A stretch of DNA of 64,000 bases from Bacteroidia bacterium (GTDB lineage: Bacteria; Bacteroidota; Bacteroidia; Flavobacteriales; Flavobacteriaceae). Shown piece after piece: positions 45,289 to 54,017 of the stretch. The number at the start of each line of letters is the position of its first letter. Position 1 is the first letter of the stretch. Under the pieces are notes generated by a model. That model was not told where the DNA came from. It saw only the letters and a program-made list of their open reading frames with translations, and ran no database searches. Position numbers and translations under genes: made by a program. The stretch spans positions 310,001 to 374,000 of the forward strand of contig JAUIMB010000002.1 in assembly GCA_030432635.1 (NCBI GenBank), given 5' to 3'.

Positions 45289-46479
45289 ATGCCAACGATT
45301 TCCAAGAAAGGCTATGCAATGCCTGAATCTCCAATACGTAAACTTGTTCCATTTGCTGAAAAAGCCTATAAACAGGGAAAAACGGTTTACCACCTTAACA
45401 TAGGTCAGCCTGATATCAAAACGCCTCAAGTCGCTCTTGACGCTGTAAAAATCCACTCTTTGGATATTTTGGCCTATACGCGTTCTGAAGGTTCGGAAGA
45501 TTACAGAAAAAAAATCGCTGGCTATTATAAAAAACATGACATCAATGTTGAGCACGACGACATCATAGTTACAACAGGTGGCAGTGAAGCCCTTTTATTT
45601 GCTTTCGGAAGTATTATGGACATAGACGATGAGGTCATTATACCAGAACCGTTTTATGCCAACTATAACGGATTTGCCAGAGCTTCGGATGTAAAGATTG
45701 TTCCTGTCATCTCTAAAATTGAAGATAATTTTGCCTTGCCTCCAATTGAGGAATTTGAAAAACTAATTACACCTTACACTAAGGCGATCATGATTTGCAA
45801 TCCAGGCAATCCAACAGGTTACCTCTATTCCAAGGATGAAATTCGGAAATTGGCCAGCATCGTAAAACGTCACGATCTGTTTCTTATTGCTGATGAAGTA
45901 TATCGTGAATTTGTCTATGATGGAGCTTCACATTACTCCATACTTCAAGAGGAAGGCTTGGAAGATTATGCTATTGTAATTGATTCCGTATCAAAACGTT
46001 ACAGCATGTGTGGCGCACGTATTGGAAGTTTGGTTTCCAAAAACAAGGAAGTCATTAAAACAGCATTAAAATTCGCCCAAGCGCGATTAAGTCCTCCAAC
46101 CTTGGCACAAATTGCCAGTGAAGCTGCCTTAGACACACCACAAAGTTATTTTGATGAAGTGATTGACGAATATGTTGAACGTCGAAATCTTCTCATCGAA
46201 GAACTCAACAAAATTGAAGGCGTAAAAGTTGGAACGCCTAGAGGAGCGTTCTATTGTATTGCTGAGTTACCAATCAAAAATTCAGACCTCTTTGCACAGT
46301 GGTTGTTGGAGTCGTTTGATATTGATGGTGAAACCGTTATGGTTGCTCCTGCTGCTGGTTTCTATAGCACTCCAGGTGTTGGACTGAATCAAGTGCGTAT
46401 TGCCTACGTATTGAATATTGAAAGTATCAAAAAGGCCGTCCATATTCTAAAGGAAGCTCTCAAGGTGTACCAAGATTAA
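45289..46479 (+). CDS. PLP-dependent aminotransferase (class I/II)
   Basis: Fold-type I aminotransferase of 396 aa. HLNIGQPDIKTPQ, ILAYTRSEGSEDYRKKIAGYY, TTGGSEALLFAF, ICNPGNPTGYLYS, ADEVYREFVYDG and the PLP lysine in SVSKRYSMCGARIG identify the aspartate/aromatic aminotransferase subfamily I-gamma. Precise amino acid preference cannot be read from sequence. Its stop overlaps the murB start by one base (TAATG), so it is translationally coupled to murB. Confidence 0.93.
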   Translation: MPTISKKGYAMPESPIRKLVPFAEKAYKQGKTVYHLNIGQPDIKTPQVALDAVKIHSLDILAYTRSEGSEDYRKKIAGYYKKHDINVEHDDIIVTTGGSEALLFAFGSIMDIDDEVIIPEPFYANYNGFARASDVKIVPVISKIEDNFALPPIEEFEKLITPYTKAIMICNPGNPTGYLYSKDEIRKLASIVKRHDLFLIADEVYREFVYDGASHYSILQEEGLEDYAIVIDSVSKRYSMCGARIGSLVSKNKEVIKTALKFAQARLSPPTLAQIASEAALDTPQSYFDEVIDEYVERRNLLIEELNKIEGVKVGTPRGAFYCIAELPIKNSDLFAQWLLESFDIDGETVMVAPAAGFYSTPGVGLNQVRIAYVLNIESIKKAVHILKEALKVYQD

Positions 46480-47492
46480 TGCAAATCCAACAAAACATAT
46501 CCTTAAAACCTTACAATACCTTTGGTATTGAAGTTAAGGCAAAGCAGTTTATTTCAGTCACTTCGATTGAAGACCTAAAAGCTATTTATGTCTCTAATGA
46601 ATTTCCGAAAAAATTCATTTTAGGAGGTGGAAGCAACATGCTATTGACCAATGACATTGATGCGCTTGTTCTTCATATGAATCTAAAGGGAAAACAAATT
46701 GTATCCAAAACTGAAAACGATGTTTTGGTTGAATGCCAAGCAGGTGAAAATTGGCACCAATTTGTACTATGGTGTTTGGATCATGATTTTGGCGGACTCG
46801 AAAATTTATCCCTCATTCCTGGAAATGTTGGATCTAGCCCAATACAAAATATAGGTGCCTATGGTGTAGAATTAAAGGACTCGTTTCACTCTTGTAAAGC
46901 CCTTGACCTAGAGACCTTGGAATTAAAGACCTTTAACAATGATGATTGCGAATTTGCATATAGAAACTCCATTTTCAAACAACAAGCAAAAGGCAAATAT
47001 ATCATTGTAAGTGTGACGTTCAGGTTGAGCACAAAGCACCATAAATTGCATACGGATTATGGCGCCATCAATTCAGCTTTGAAAACGATGCAAATTACCA
47101 ATCCAACCATTCAGGATATTTCAAAAGCGGTCATTTCCATTAGAGAAGATAAACTACCCAATCCAAAGGATATAGGAAATTCGGGCAGTTTCTTTAAAAA
47201 CCCAATCATTTCAAAGCAAGACTTTTTAGAACTCCAGAAAAATTTTCCAGAGGTTCCTCATTATGTCGTTTCAGATACTCAAATTAAAGTTCCTGCAGGC
47301 TGGCTTATTGAACATGCTGGATTTAAAGGAAAGACCTTTGGAAACCATGGTGTTCATAAAAAACAAGCTTTAGTCCTTGTGAATTATGGAGGTGCAAGTG
47401 GAAAAGATATTCTCAGGCTTTCAGAGTTGATCCAAAAAACAGTGCTACGCATTTTTAATATTCGAATAAACGCTGAGGTCAATATTTTTTAG
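46479..47492 (+). CDS. murB: UDP-N-acetylenolpyruvoylglucosamine reductase MurB
   Basis: FAD enzyme of 337 aa that makes UDP-MurNAc with NADPH. FILGGGSNMLLTND binds FAD; LSLIPGNVGSSPIQNIGAYGVEL is the conserved core; the catalytic serine is in GNSGSFFKNP (about residue 237) and the general acid glutamate is near the C-terminus (INAEVNIF). This is a type I MurB. Coupled to the aminotransferase gene by TAATG. A weak hairpin follows. Confidence 0.96.
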   Translation: MQIQQNISLKPYNTFGIEVKAKQFISVTSIEDLKAIYVSNEFPKKFILGGGSNMLLTNDIDALVLHMNLKGKQIVSKTENDVLVECQAGENWHQFVLWCLDHDFGGLENLSLIPGNVGSSPIQNIGAYGVELKDSFHSCKALDLETLELKTFNNDDCEFAYRNSIFKQQAKGKYIIVSVTFRLSTKHHKLHTDYGAINSALKTMQITNPTIQDISKAVISIREDKLPNPKDIGNSGSFFKNPIISKQDFLELQKNFPEVPHYVVSDTQIKVPAGWLIEHAGFKGKTFGNHGVHKKQALVLVNYGGASGKDILRLSELIQKTVLRIFNIRINAEVNIF

Positions 47493-47533
47493 AATGGCTT
47501 GACGAAGTGTAGTCTCCTATACAACAAATAAAA

Positions 47534-47560
47534 GCCACAAATTAATGTGGCCCTTATTTT
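47534..47560 (+). terminator. Weak terminator after murB
   Basis: Stem GCCACA / TGTGGC with a 6-base loop, then CCTTATTTTA rather than a clean T run. Probably a partial terminator. Confidence 0.4.
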
Positions 47561-47641
47561 ACTATAGAATAGATTTTGAAAATGCTATTAATCAAACGTT
47601 TTTTCAGGGAAAAAAATACTACTCTCTAGAATTTTATTTTA

Positions 47642-47702
47642 AACAGGCACAAACCTGTTATCCTTATTTTGTAATTTTACGAATTCAATATATATACGTT
47701 TG
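47642..47702 (+). promoter_or_regulatory. Promoter and possible operator of the ECF sigma gene
   Basis: TTTG at 47668-47671 and TACGTTTG at 47695-47702 (23-bp spacer) form a housekeeping-type promoter, with start near 47708. Directly upstream is the perfect inverted repeat AACAGG-CACAAA-CCTGTT (47642-47659), which could be an operator. The rest of the 261-bp gap after murB shows nothing else. Confidence 0.45.
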
Positions 47703-47753
47703 AAACATTCTTTTTAGATGTTTTACTAGTAATTTTTTTTAAATCCTCTGTTT

Positions 47754-48284
47754 TTGGGTAATTCTATAGAAGAACAAATAGTGGCATTACTTGCCAAAGG
47801 AGACAAAAAGGCACTTGACCTTTTATATGCAAACTATGCAGACACTTTGTATGGAGTTATCTTAAAGGTGACTATCAATGAAGAAATAGCCCAAGATGCG
47901 CTTCAGGAAACTTTTGTCAAAGTATGGAAAAATGCAAAAAAATATGATTCCAAAAAGGCAAAACTTTTTACTTGGCTGTTCAGAATTGCCAAGAATACTG
48001 CCATTGATAAACTGAGAAGTTTCAACAATCGCTATGAGAAGGAAGTCCAAATTGATAAATCTGACGTATATATACTACCAACAGCAAATTTAAATCAAGA
48101 TGTATTGGATTTAAAAGCGCATGTTGCAAGACTGGATGAAAAGTATCAAATTGTCTTGAAAGCCTTGTTTTTTGAAGGCATGACCCAACAAGAAGCAAGT
48201 GATGAACTTGACATTCCGTTAGGTACGATAAAGTCCAGATTAAAAATTGGGTTACGTGAGCTCAAAAAAGTTTATGACCCATAA
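47754..48284 (+). CDS. ECF-type RNA polymerase sigma factor
   Basis: Sigma-70 family protein of 176 aa with regions 2 and 4 only. Region 2: LLYANYADTLYGVILKV, DALQETFVKVWKN and KLFTWLFRIAKNTAIDKLR. Region 4: LDEKYQIVLKALFFEGMTQQEASDELDIPLGTIKSRLKIGLRELK, a classic helix-turn-helix. The start is a TTG at 47754; no ATG exists in frame before region 2. The anti-sigma gene follows after 11 bp, so this is a signal-responsive pair. Confidence 0.93.
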   Translation: MGNSIEEQIVALLAKGDKKALDLLYANYADTLYGVILKVTINEEIAQDALQETFVKVWKNAKKYDSKKAKLFTWLFRIAKNTAIDKLRSFNNRYEKEVQIDKSDVYILPTANLNQDVLDLKAHVARLDEKYQIVLKALFFEGMTQQEASDELDIPLGTIKSRLKIGLRELKKVYDP

Positions 48285-48295
48285 ACAGCAATACT

Positions 48296-49087
48296 ATGGA
48301 AAAAAAATTACATACTTTTTTTCAGTCTGGTCTACTTGACAAGTACGTACTAGCTGAAACCTCTGCTTCAGAAAGCCTGAAGGTAGAGTATTTTATTAAG
48401 AACTTTCCAGAAGTTGAAAGTGAATATTTAAGGTTACAAGATCACCTTAACATATTGGCCAAAGCAGATGCAATTGAAGCTCCTGCATTTATTCTGGATA
48501 ACATAAAGGAGGCTTTGAATGATGAATCCGTGCCTGTTATCTCCATGGATCGACGTCAACGTAAAACACCTTGGTACAGCATCGCTGCAAGTATTATTGC
48601 TCTTGTTTTTGCTGGTGCCTCATTTATGATGTATCAACAAAACAAGGAATTACGTACCGAAAATCAGGTTGTCGTTGATGAAGTTTTCGATTTGAGAGGC
48701 GATATTGAGGAAAATAACAAAAAACTTGATGACATCATGCGTCAGTTTTTAAAGCTCAATAATCCTGAAACCGAAAAGTACGTTTTACGAGGTAACGAAC
48801 GTGCCAAGGATTTAAAAACTGTAGCTTATATCAATGCCGAAGAGAAAACCTCAATGATTGATGTTGTCTCTCTACCTCAGCTTCCTGAAAATCACACTTA
48901 TCAGATTTGGGCTGAATTACAGGATCGCATGGTTAATCTTGGTATATTAGATCCTTCGCAACGCGAATTGCAATCCATTCCTTATATGGAAGACGCCTTA
49001 GGGTTGAGTATTACCATTGAACCCAATGACGAAAACCCAGAAGATAATGCAGTTGCAGAAATCATACTGAAAAACAGAAATAATTAA
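48296..49087 (+). CDS. Anti-sigma factor, RskA-like
   Basis: Single-pass membrane protein of 263 aa encoded 11 bp after the ECF sigma factor. The cytoplasmic part (1-90) should bind the sigma factor, a helix spans about 93-113 (WYSIAASIIALVFAGASFMMY), a short coiled coil follows, and the C-terminal periplasmic domain (about 165-263) has the RskA pattern SLPQLPENHTYQIWAELQDRMVNLGIL. Release of the sigma factor would need proteolysis after an envelope or redox signal; the signal is unknown. Confidence 0.88.
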   Translation: MEKKLHTFFQSGLLDKYVLAETSASESLKVEYFIKNFPEVESEYLRLQDHLNILAKADAIEAPAFILDNIKEALNDESVPVISMDRRQRKTPWYSIAASIIALVFAGASFMMYQQNKELRTENQVVVDEVFDLRGDIEENNKKLDDIMRQFLKLNNPETEKYVLRGNERAKDLKTVAYINAEEKTSMIDVVSLPQLPENHTYQIWAELQDRMVNLGILDPSQRELQSIPYMEDALGLSITIEPNDENPEDNAVAEIILKNRNN

Positions 49088-49108
49088 TAGCACATTTTTC
49101 TACATTTA

Positions 49109-49147
49109 AAAAGCCATTTTCAAAATTTTGAAAATGGCTTTTGTTTT
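49109..49147. terminator. Bidirectional terminator between anti-sigma and aquaporin genes
   Basis: Long perfect palindrome, AAAAGCCATTTTCAAAA and its complement (17 bp each side), ending in T-rich sequence on both strands. It serves both convergent genes. Confidence 0.85.
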
Positions 49148-49168
49148 ATGTATGGCATTCTTCTTGAC

Positions 49169-49855
49169 CTATTTTTTATCAAAAAATGCCTTGTGAATAA
49201 ATCCTGCCATAATTGCACCTGCAATTGGAGCCAACCAAAACAACCATAGTTGTGAAGTATACTCTGCTCCAGCAAATAATGCCTGACTTGTAGAACGTGC
49301 TGGATTGACTGAGGTATTGGAAATAGGGATGCTAATTAAGTGAATTAATGTAAGTCCTAAACCAATGGCAATAGGTGCAAAACCCTTAGGTGCTCTTACA
49401 TTTGTGCTTCCCAAAATGATGAGTAGAAAGAACATCGTTAATAAAAATTCGGCTACAAATACAGCCATTAAACTGTACTTTCCTGGAGATAACTCATCAT
49501 AACCATTTGAAGCAAAACTGCCAATCTCCACAAAATCAGATTTTCCTGTTAGAATCAAATACAAGGCTCCTGCTGCTACTGTTGCTCCAATAACCTGAAC
49601 AACAATGTAACCAATCAAATCTTTTACAGGAAACTTTCCCGCTGCCCAAAGTCCGAGTGAAACTGCAGGATTAAAATGCCCTCCCGAAATGTGTCCAACA
49701 GCATAAGCCATGGTCAATACTGTCAAACCAAATGCCAATGCTACACCAGCAAAACCGATACCTAATTCTGGGAATGCAGCTGCAAAAACTGCACTACCAC
49801 AACCACCAAAAACAAGCCAAAATGTTCCGAAGAATTCTGCTAATAATTTTTTCAT
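49169..49855 (-). CDS. aqpZ: Aquaporin Z
   Basis: MIP-family water channel of 228 aa with six helices and two half-helices. NPA motifs are [12 protein letters not shown] (first) and [11 protein letters not shown] (second); [17 protein letters not shown] is close to E. coli AqpZ, including the selectivity-filter His and Arg expected of a strict water channel rather than a glycerol facilitator. Role: osmotic water flow. It is monocistronic, with a 157-bp divergent gap to the small Cys-rich gene. Confidence 0.95.
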   Translation of the reverse strand: MKKLLAEFFGTFWLVFGGCGSAVFAAAFPELGIGFAGVALAFGLTVLTMAYAVGHISGGHFNPAVSLGLWAAGKFPVKDLIGYIVVQVIGATVAAGALYLILTGKSDFVEIGSFASNGYDELSPGKYSLMAVFVAEFLLTMFFLLIILGSTNVRAPKGFAPIAIGLGLTLIHLISIPISNTSVNPARSTSQALFAGAEYTSQLWLFWLAPIAGAIMAGFIHKAFFDKK

Positions 49856-49988
49856 AATTGATAATGTTTAGTTAGTTAAAAATTTTAATGTATTAATTCT
49901 AAGACACTTAAACAACTCTAAAAGTCACATAAAAAGGGATTTATCATTTATTAGGTATAAATTAAGAACCAAAACCTTCAGAAATACC

Positions 49989-49996
49989 TATCTTTG
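49989..49996 (+). promoter_or_regulatory. Promoter -7 box before the small Cys-rich gene
   Basis: TATCTTTG followed by C, a full match; start near 50002, about 11 bases before the ATG at 50013. It probably drives the whole run through the Nramp-fold gene. Confidence 0.55.
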
Positions 49997-50012
49997 CATA
50001 AATTCATTTTCA

Positions 50013-50216
50013 ATGAAACTTATATTAATTACCCTTATACTTTTAGGCTTGGCGGTAGCAGGAATTGCCATCAAAATATGGGCAAAAAAAGATGGGAAGT
50101 TCGCAGGTACTTGTGCGAGCCAAAATCCAATGCTCAATCAAGAAGGAGAAGCCTGTGGTTTCTGCGGTAAAACTCCTGATCAATTTGAAAATTGTAACGA
50201 ACCTCAACACACCTAA
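50013..50216 (+). CDS. Small membrane-anchored Cys-rich protein
   Basis: Protein of 67 aa: one N-terminal helix (LILITLILLGLAVAGIAIKIW) and a short tail with four cysteines, TCASQNPMLNQEGEACGFCGKTPDQFENC. The arrangement C-x14-CGFCGK-x8-C is conserved in flavobacterial proteins annotated only as membrane or secreted protein, and suggests a small zinc- or iron-binding knuckle or disulfide unit. It lies 12 bp before the glycosyltransferase start and has its own promoter. Function unknown. Confidence 0.75.
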   Translation: MKLILITLILLGLAVAGIAIKIWAKKDGKFAGTCASQNPMLNQEGEACGFCGKTPDQFENCNEPQHT

Positions 50217-50228
50217 TCTTCATTGTTC

Positions 50229-51335
50229 ATGCTAGAGGTGCTTTTGTGCATTTTTATTGCAGTTGTTGGGATTCAACTGATTTATTATGGACTAATTTTC
50301 GGAAGGTTTCCGAATCGAAAAACCAAAACACCCAAACCCAAAAAAATTGGTGTTTCTGTACTTATCTGTGCAAAAAATGAAGCAGAGAACCTCAAACGAC
50401 TTCTTCCTTTGCTCGTAAAGCAAAACTATGACACATTTGAAATAGTACTGATCAATGATGGATCGACAGATGACTCCTTAATCATCATGAACGATTTCAA
50501 AAAAAACTATGATAACATTAAGGTTGTTGATGTCAAACCTGTTGAGAAGTTTTGGGGAAACAAAAAGTATGCGCTCACCTTGGGCATTAAGGCAGCAAGT
50601 CATGATTTTCTATTGTTTACAGACGCTGATTGCCAACCTATGTCAAGTCAATGGATTTCATATATGAGCAGCCACTTTACAAATAAAAAATCCATCGTAA
50701 TTGGTTATGGAGCCTACGAAAAAGTGAAGGGTTCATTGTTGAACCTTCTCATTCGGTTTGAAACTTTTATGACAGCAGTTCAATACCTTTCCTATGCAAA
50801 TATTGGCTTACCATATATGGCAGTTGGAAGAAATCTAGCCTATCGAAAGGAGCTATTTTTTGAGGCTAAAGGATTTATGAATCACATGGATGTCATGTCT
50901 GGTGATGATGATCTTTTTATCAACCAAGTCGCAACTAAAGACAATGTTGCCATTTGTATTTCTGAAAACAGTTTTACCACATCTGAGCCTAAACGAAGTT
51001 TTAAATCCTGGATACTTCAAAAGCGACGACATGTTAGTACGGCCAGCCATTACAAGTTTAAGCATAAGTTTTTATTAGCTACATTTTACAGCTCTCAAAT
51101 CCTCTTTTGGATATTGGCTATCATTTTAGGTGTTTCACTCTTTCAATGGAAAATAGTCATAGCACTTATCGTACTGCGCTTTACTGTACAGTATTTAAGT
51201 CTTTACTTTGCAGCAAAATCGCTTAAAGAAACGGCTATTATCCTATGGCTTCCATTTTTGGAAATCATCTTGATTAATATTCAATTCTTTATATTTATCA
51301 AAAATCTCAGTTCAAAACCTAACCATTGGAAATAA
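50229..51335 (+). CDS. Family 2 glycosyltransferase, membrane-associated
   Basis: Protein of 368 aa. N-terminal helix, then a GT-A domain: GVSVLICAKNEAENLKRLLPLL, IVLINDGSTDDSL (first metal-site Asp), LLFTDADCQPMSSQW (DxD motif), ending with MSGDDDLFINQ and a QKRRH motif typical of processive-type enzymes, then C-terminal helices (about 285-350). It probably adds a sugar to an envelope glycan or lipid. The track start is TTG; I prefer the ATG at 50229. It overlaps the sigma factor gene by 10 bases. Confidence 0.9.
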   Translation: MLEVLLCIFIAVVGIQLIYYGLIFGRFPNRKTKTPKPKKIGVSVLICAKNEAENLKRLLPLLVKQNYDTFEIVLINDGSTDDSLIIMNDFKKNYDNIKVVDVKPVEKFWGNKKYALTLGIKAASHDFLLFTDADCQPMSSQWISYMSSHFTNKKSIVIGYGAYEKVKGSLLNLLIRFETFMTAVQYLSYANIGLPYMAVGRNLAYRKELFFEAKGFMNHMDVMSGDDDLFINQVATKDNVAICISENSFTTSEPKRSFKSWILQKRRHVSTASHYKFKHKFLLATFYSSQILFWILAIILGVSLFQWKIVIALIVLRFTVQYLSLYFAAKSLKETAIILWLPFLEIILINIQFFIFIKNLSSKPNHWK

Positions 51336-51889
51336 AAGATGCCATAGAAAAAGCTAAGCAAAATGATCAGATTGCTTTTAATTTTCTATTGGATAGCTTT
51401 TGGAATATTGTTTACGGATTTCAGCTTAAAAGAACACAGAATGAGAACGATGCTGAAGATATTACCATACAGACCTTCTCAAAAGCCTTTGATAAAATAA
51501 GCACATACAATGACAAGTATGAGTTTCAAACTTGGCTGATTACCATTTCAAAGAACATTCATATTGATCTAATACGAAAACAGAGGTCTACAATTTCTGG
51601 ACAAACCAATAGCAGTGAAGAAGATGATTATCACAGTATTATAGATGATTCTCCCAGTGCCGAAGACAAATTAATAACAGAACAAAACTTGGCTAAACTT
51701 CTTCGCGATATTAAAAAGTTAAAACCGCATTACCAAGAAGTTATCAACCTGAGATACTTCCAAGAATTGAGCTACAAAGAAATTTCTGAACAACTCGATG
51801 AACCCATGAACAATGTTAAGGTCAAACTATTGCGTGCAAAAAAACTTTTGGCTGAAATAATTAAGGATAATAATGATTTTCAGCCTTAG
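51326..51889 (+). CDS. Sigma-70 family (ECF-like) RNA polymerase sigma factor
   Basis: Protein of 187 aa with region 2 (VYGFQLKRTQNENDAEDITIQTFSKAFDKI, FQTWLITISKNIHIDLIRKQR) and region 4 (LKPHYQEVINLRYFQELSYKEISEQLDEPMNNVKVKLLRAKKLL). The start TTG at 51326 overlaps the end of the glycosyltransferase gene by 10 bases, and its own end overlaps the Nramp-fold gene by 17 bases, so all three are translationally linked. No anti-sigma gene is adjacent, unlike the pair at 47754-49087. Confidence 0.9.
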   Translation: MEIKDAIEKAKQNDQIAFNFLLDSFWNIVYGFQLKRTQNENDAEDITIQTFSKAFDKISTYNDKYEFQTWLITISKNIHIDLIRKQRSTISGQTNSSEEDDYHSIIDDSPSAEDKLITEQNLAKLLRDIKKLKPHYQEVINLRYFQELSYKEISEQLDEPMNNVKVKLLRAKKLLAEIIKDNNDFQP

Positions 51890-53087
51890 AAAAATTGGTC
51901 CTGGCCTGTTGTTTGCTGGAGCTGCCATTGGTGTATCCCATCTTGTACAGTCTACTAAGGCAGGAGCCGAATTTGGTTTTGGACTTGTTTGGGCATTGCT
52001 CTTAGTGAATTTATTTAAATATCCGTTCTTTCAGTTTGGACCTCGATACGCCATCGCAACTGGAGAATCGCTTTTGGATGGGTACCAAAAATTGGGGAAA
52101 ATAGTCCTTATATGCTATTTTGTACTGACTTTTGCTACTATGTTTACCATTCAAACGGCAGTAACCATAGTCACTGCTGGTTTAGCAACTTCTTTATTTG
52201 GAGACCAGATATCAATAGAATTATGGACACTCATTATCCTAGCGATTTGCTTCATCATACTCATTGTTGGAAAGTATGGCTTTCTTGATAAACTTATGAA
52301 GGTCATTATCCTTACTTTGACCATTAGTACCATTGTAGCCGTTGGCTTTGCAGTCCAAAACACCTCCAAAACACCAATAGCACTCACACAAGTATTTCCA
52401 AACACGACAGAATTAGTATTTCTGATTGCATTTATGGGATGGATGCCTGCTCCTTTGGATATTTCCATTTGGCATTCCCTTTGGGCTATTGAGAAGAAAA
52501 AAACAACATCCGAGTTTAATGTAAAATCATCTTTGTTCGATTTTAATGTTGGATATATTGCAACAATCATTTTGGGACTAGGATTTTTAAGTTTAGGTGC
52601 CATGGTCATGTTTCAAAGTGGAGAGGATTTCAGTGAAAAAGCAGGTGAATTTTCGAATCAACTCATCTCCATGTATACAAAAAGTTTAGGTAATTGGTCC
52701 TATATCTTAATAGGAATTGCAGCATTTACAACGATGTTCAGCACAACATTAACGACTTTGGATGCGTCTCCAAGAGCCATGGCTAAAACCACACAGCTAC
52801 TTTTAGGAAATACAATAAGACATACCTATTTATTTTGGATATTGGTCTTAATTTCAGGAACAAGTTTAATATTCCTATTTTTCTTATCAGAAATGGGCCT
52901 ACTCATAAAATTTGCAACAATCCTTTCGTTTTTGACAGCTCCTTTTTATGCTATAATTAACTACAGACTCATCAGTAGCCAACACACTCCAAGGGAATGG
53001 CGACCATCAACTGCTATGCACATTTTAAGTTGGTCTGGTATTGCTTTTCTTATTGGATTTAGTATATGGTATCTCAGCATACTTTAA
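51873..53087 (+). CDS. Nramp-fold transporter with altered metal-binding motifs
   Basis: Polytopic protein of 404 aa with about eleven helices of the Nramp/APC fold. The start RKIGPGLLFAGAAIGVSHLVQ aligns with the Nramp TM1 segment, but the metal-binding DPGN is replaced by GVSH (residues 20-23). The TM6 metal motif MPH is MPA (191-193, GWMPAPLDISIW). Without those residues classical Mn/Fe transport is doubtful; another cation or solute is possible. ORF length and helix count are normal. Its ATG overlaps the sigma factor gene by 17 bases. Family membership is clear; the substrate is open. Confidence 0.82.
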   Translation: MIFSLRKIGPGLLFAGAAIGVSHLVQSTKAGAEFGFGLVWALLLVNLFKYPFFQFGPRYAIATGESLLDGYQKLGKIVLICYFVLTFATMFTIQTAVTIVTAGLATSLFGDQISIELWTLIILAICFIILIVGKYGFLDKLMKVIILTLTISTIVAVGFAVQNTSKTPIALTQVFPNTTELVFLIAFMGWMPAPLDISIWHSLWAIEKKKTTSEFNVKSSLFDFNVGYIATIILGLGFLSLGAMVMFQSGEDFSEKAGEFSNQLISMYTKSLGNWSYILIGIAAFTTMFSTTLTTLDASPRAMAKTTQLLLGNTIRHTYLFWILVLISGTSLIFLFFLSEMGLLIKFATILSFLTAPFYAIINYRLISSQHTPREWRPSTAMHILSWSGIAFLIGFSIWYLSIL

Positions 53088-53109
53088 ACCTAAATAAGAA
53101 TATACTTCG

Positions 53110-53117
53110 TATCTTTG
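53110..53117 (+). promoter_or_regulatory. lipA promoter -7 box
   Basis: TATCTTTG; start near 53123, leader of about 16 bases before lipA at 53139. Upstream box not clear. Confidence 0.5.
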
Positions 53118-53138
53118 TAACCTATTAGAAAACCTTAT

Positions 53139-54017
53139 ATGGATACTAAAATTGTTGCACAACCTGAAGTTAAACGTGAACCAAAACCTAAATGGCTTCG
53201 TGTAAAACTGCCTACTGGAAAAAAGTACACCGAACTAAGAGGTCTTGTTGACAAGTACAAGTTGAATACCATTTGTACATCTGGAAGCTGCCCTAACATG
53301 GGTGAATGTTGGGGAGAAGGTACTGCTACATTTATGATTCTCGGAAATATTTGCACGCGTTCCTGTGGCTTTTGTGGTGTTAAAACAGGTAGACCTGAGA
53401 CTGTAGATTGGGATGAACCTGAAAAGGTTGCGCGATCAATTAAAATCATGAGCATTAAGCATGCCGTGTTAACCAGTGTTGATCGTGATGATTTGAAGGA
53501 CATGGGAAGTATTATGTGGAGTGAGACAGTTAAAGCCGTCAGACGGATGAACCCTAACACAACTCTAGAAACACTTATCCCTGACTTTCAAGGAATAGAA
53601 AAACATATTGACCGTATCATTGATGTGGCTCCTGAAGTTGTCTCCCATAATATTGAAACTGTTAGACGTCTAACACGTGAAGTACGAATACAGGCTAAAT
53701 ATGACCGTAGCCTTGGCGTGTTGAAATATTTGAAACAACAAGGACAACGTCGTACAAAGTCTGGTATTATGTTAGGTTTAGGTGAAACCCGAGAGGAAGT
53801 TATTGAAACGCTTCATGACTTGAGAGCCAATGATGTCGATGTCGTTACTATAGGCCAGTATTTACAACCAAGTAAGAAGCATTTGCCAGTTAAGCAATTT
53901 ATACAGCCCGATCAGTTTGACGAATATAAACAGATTGGACTTGAGCTTGGTTTCAGACATGTTGAAAGTAGTGCACTCGTGAGATCATCGTATAAAGCGC
54001 AAAAACATATCAATTAA
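53139..54017 (+). CDS. lipA: Lipoyl synthase
   Basis: Radical SAM enzyme of 292 aa that inserts two sulfurs into octanoyl-protein to make lipoyl-dependent dehydrogenase subunits. The auxiliary cluster cysteines are in [13 protein letters not shown], the radical SAM triad is [10 protein letters not shown], and the C-terminal RSSYKA motif binds the auxiliary cluster through Ser. It ends with TAATG overlapping the gap gene start, so both are coupled. Lipoate proteins (PDH, OGDH) are encoded elsewhere. Confidence 0.97.
   Translation: MDTKIVAQPEVKREPKPKWLRVKLPTGKKYTELRGLVDKYKLNTICTSGSCPNMGECWGEGTATFMILGNICTRSCGFCGVKTGRPETVDWDEPEKVARSIKIMSIKHAVLTSVDRDDLKDMGSIMWSETVKAVRRMNPNTTLETLIPDFQGIEKHIDRIIDVAPEVVSHNIETVRRLTREVRIQAKYDRSLGVLKYLKQQGQRRTKSGIMLGLGETREEVIETLHDLRANDVDVVTIGQYLQPSKKHLPVKQFIQPDQFDEYKQIGLELGFRHVESSALVRSSYKAQKHIN

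Noticed and set aside
47493-47520. TTGACGAAGTGTAGTCTCC after murB as a third copy of the inverted repeat
   Set aside because: Only about half of the core matches and there is no opposing arm.
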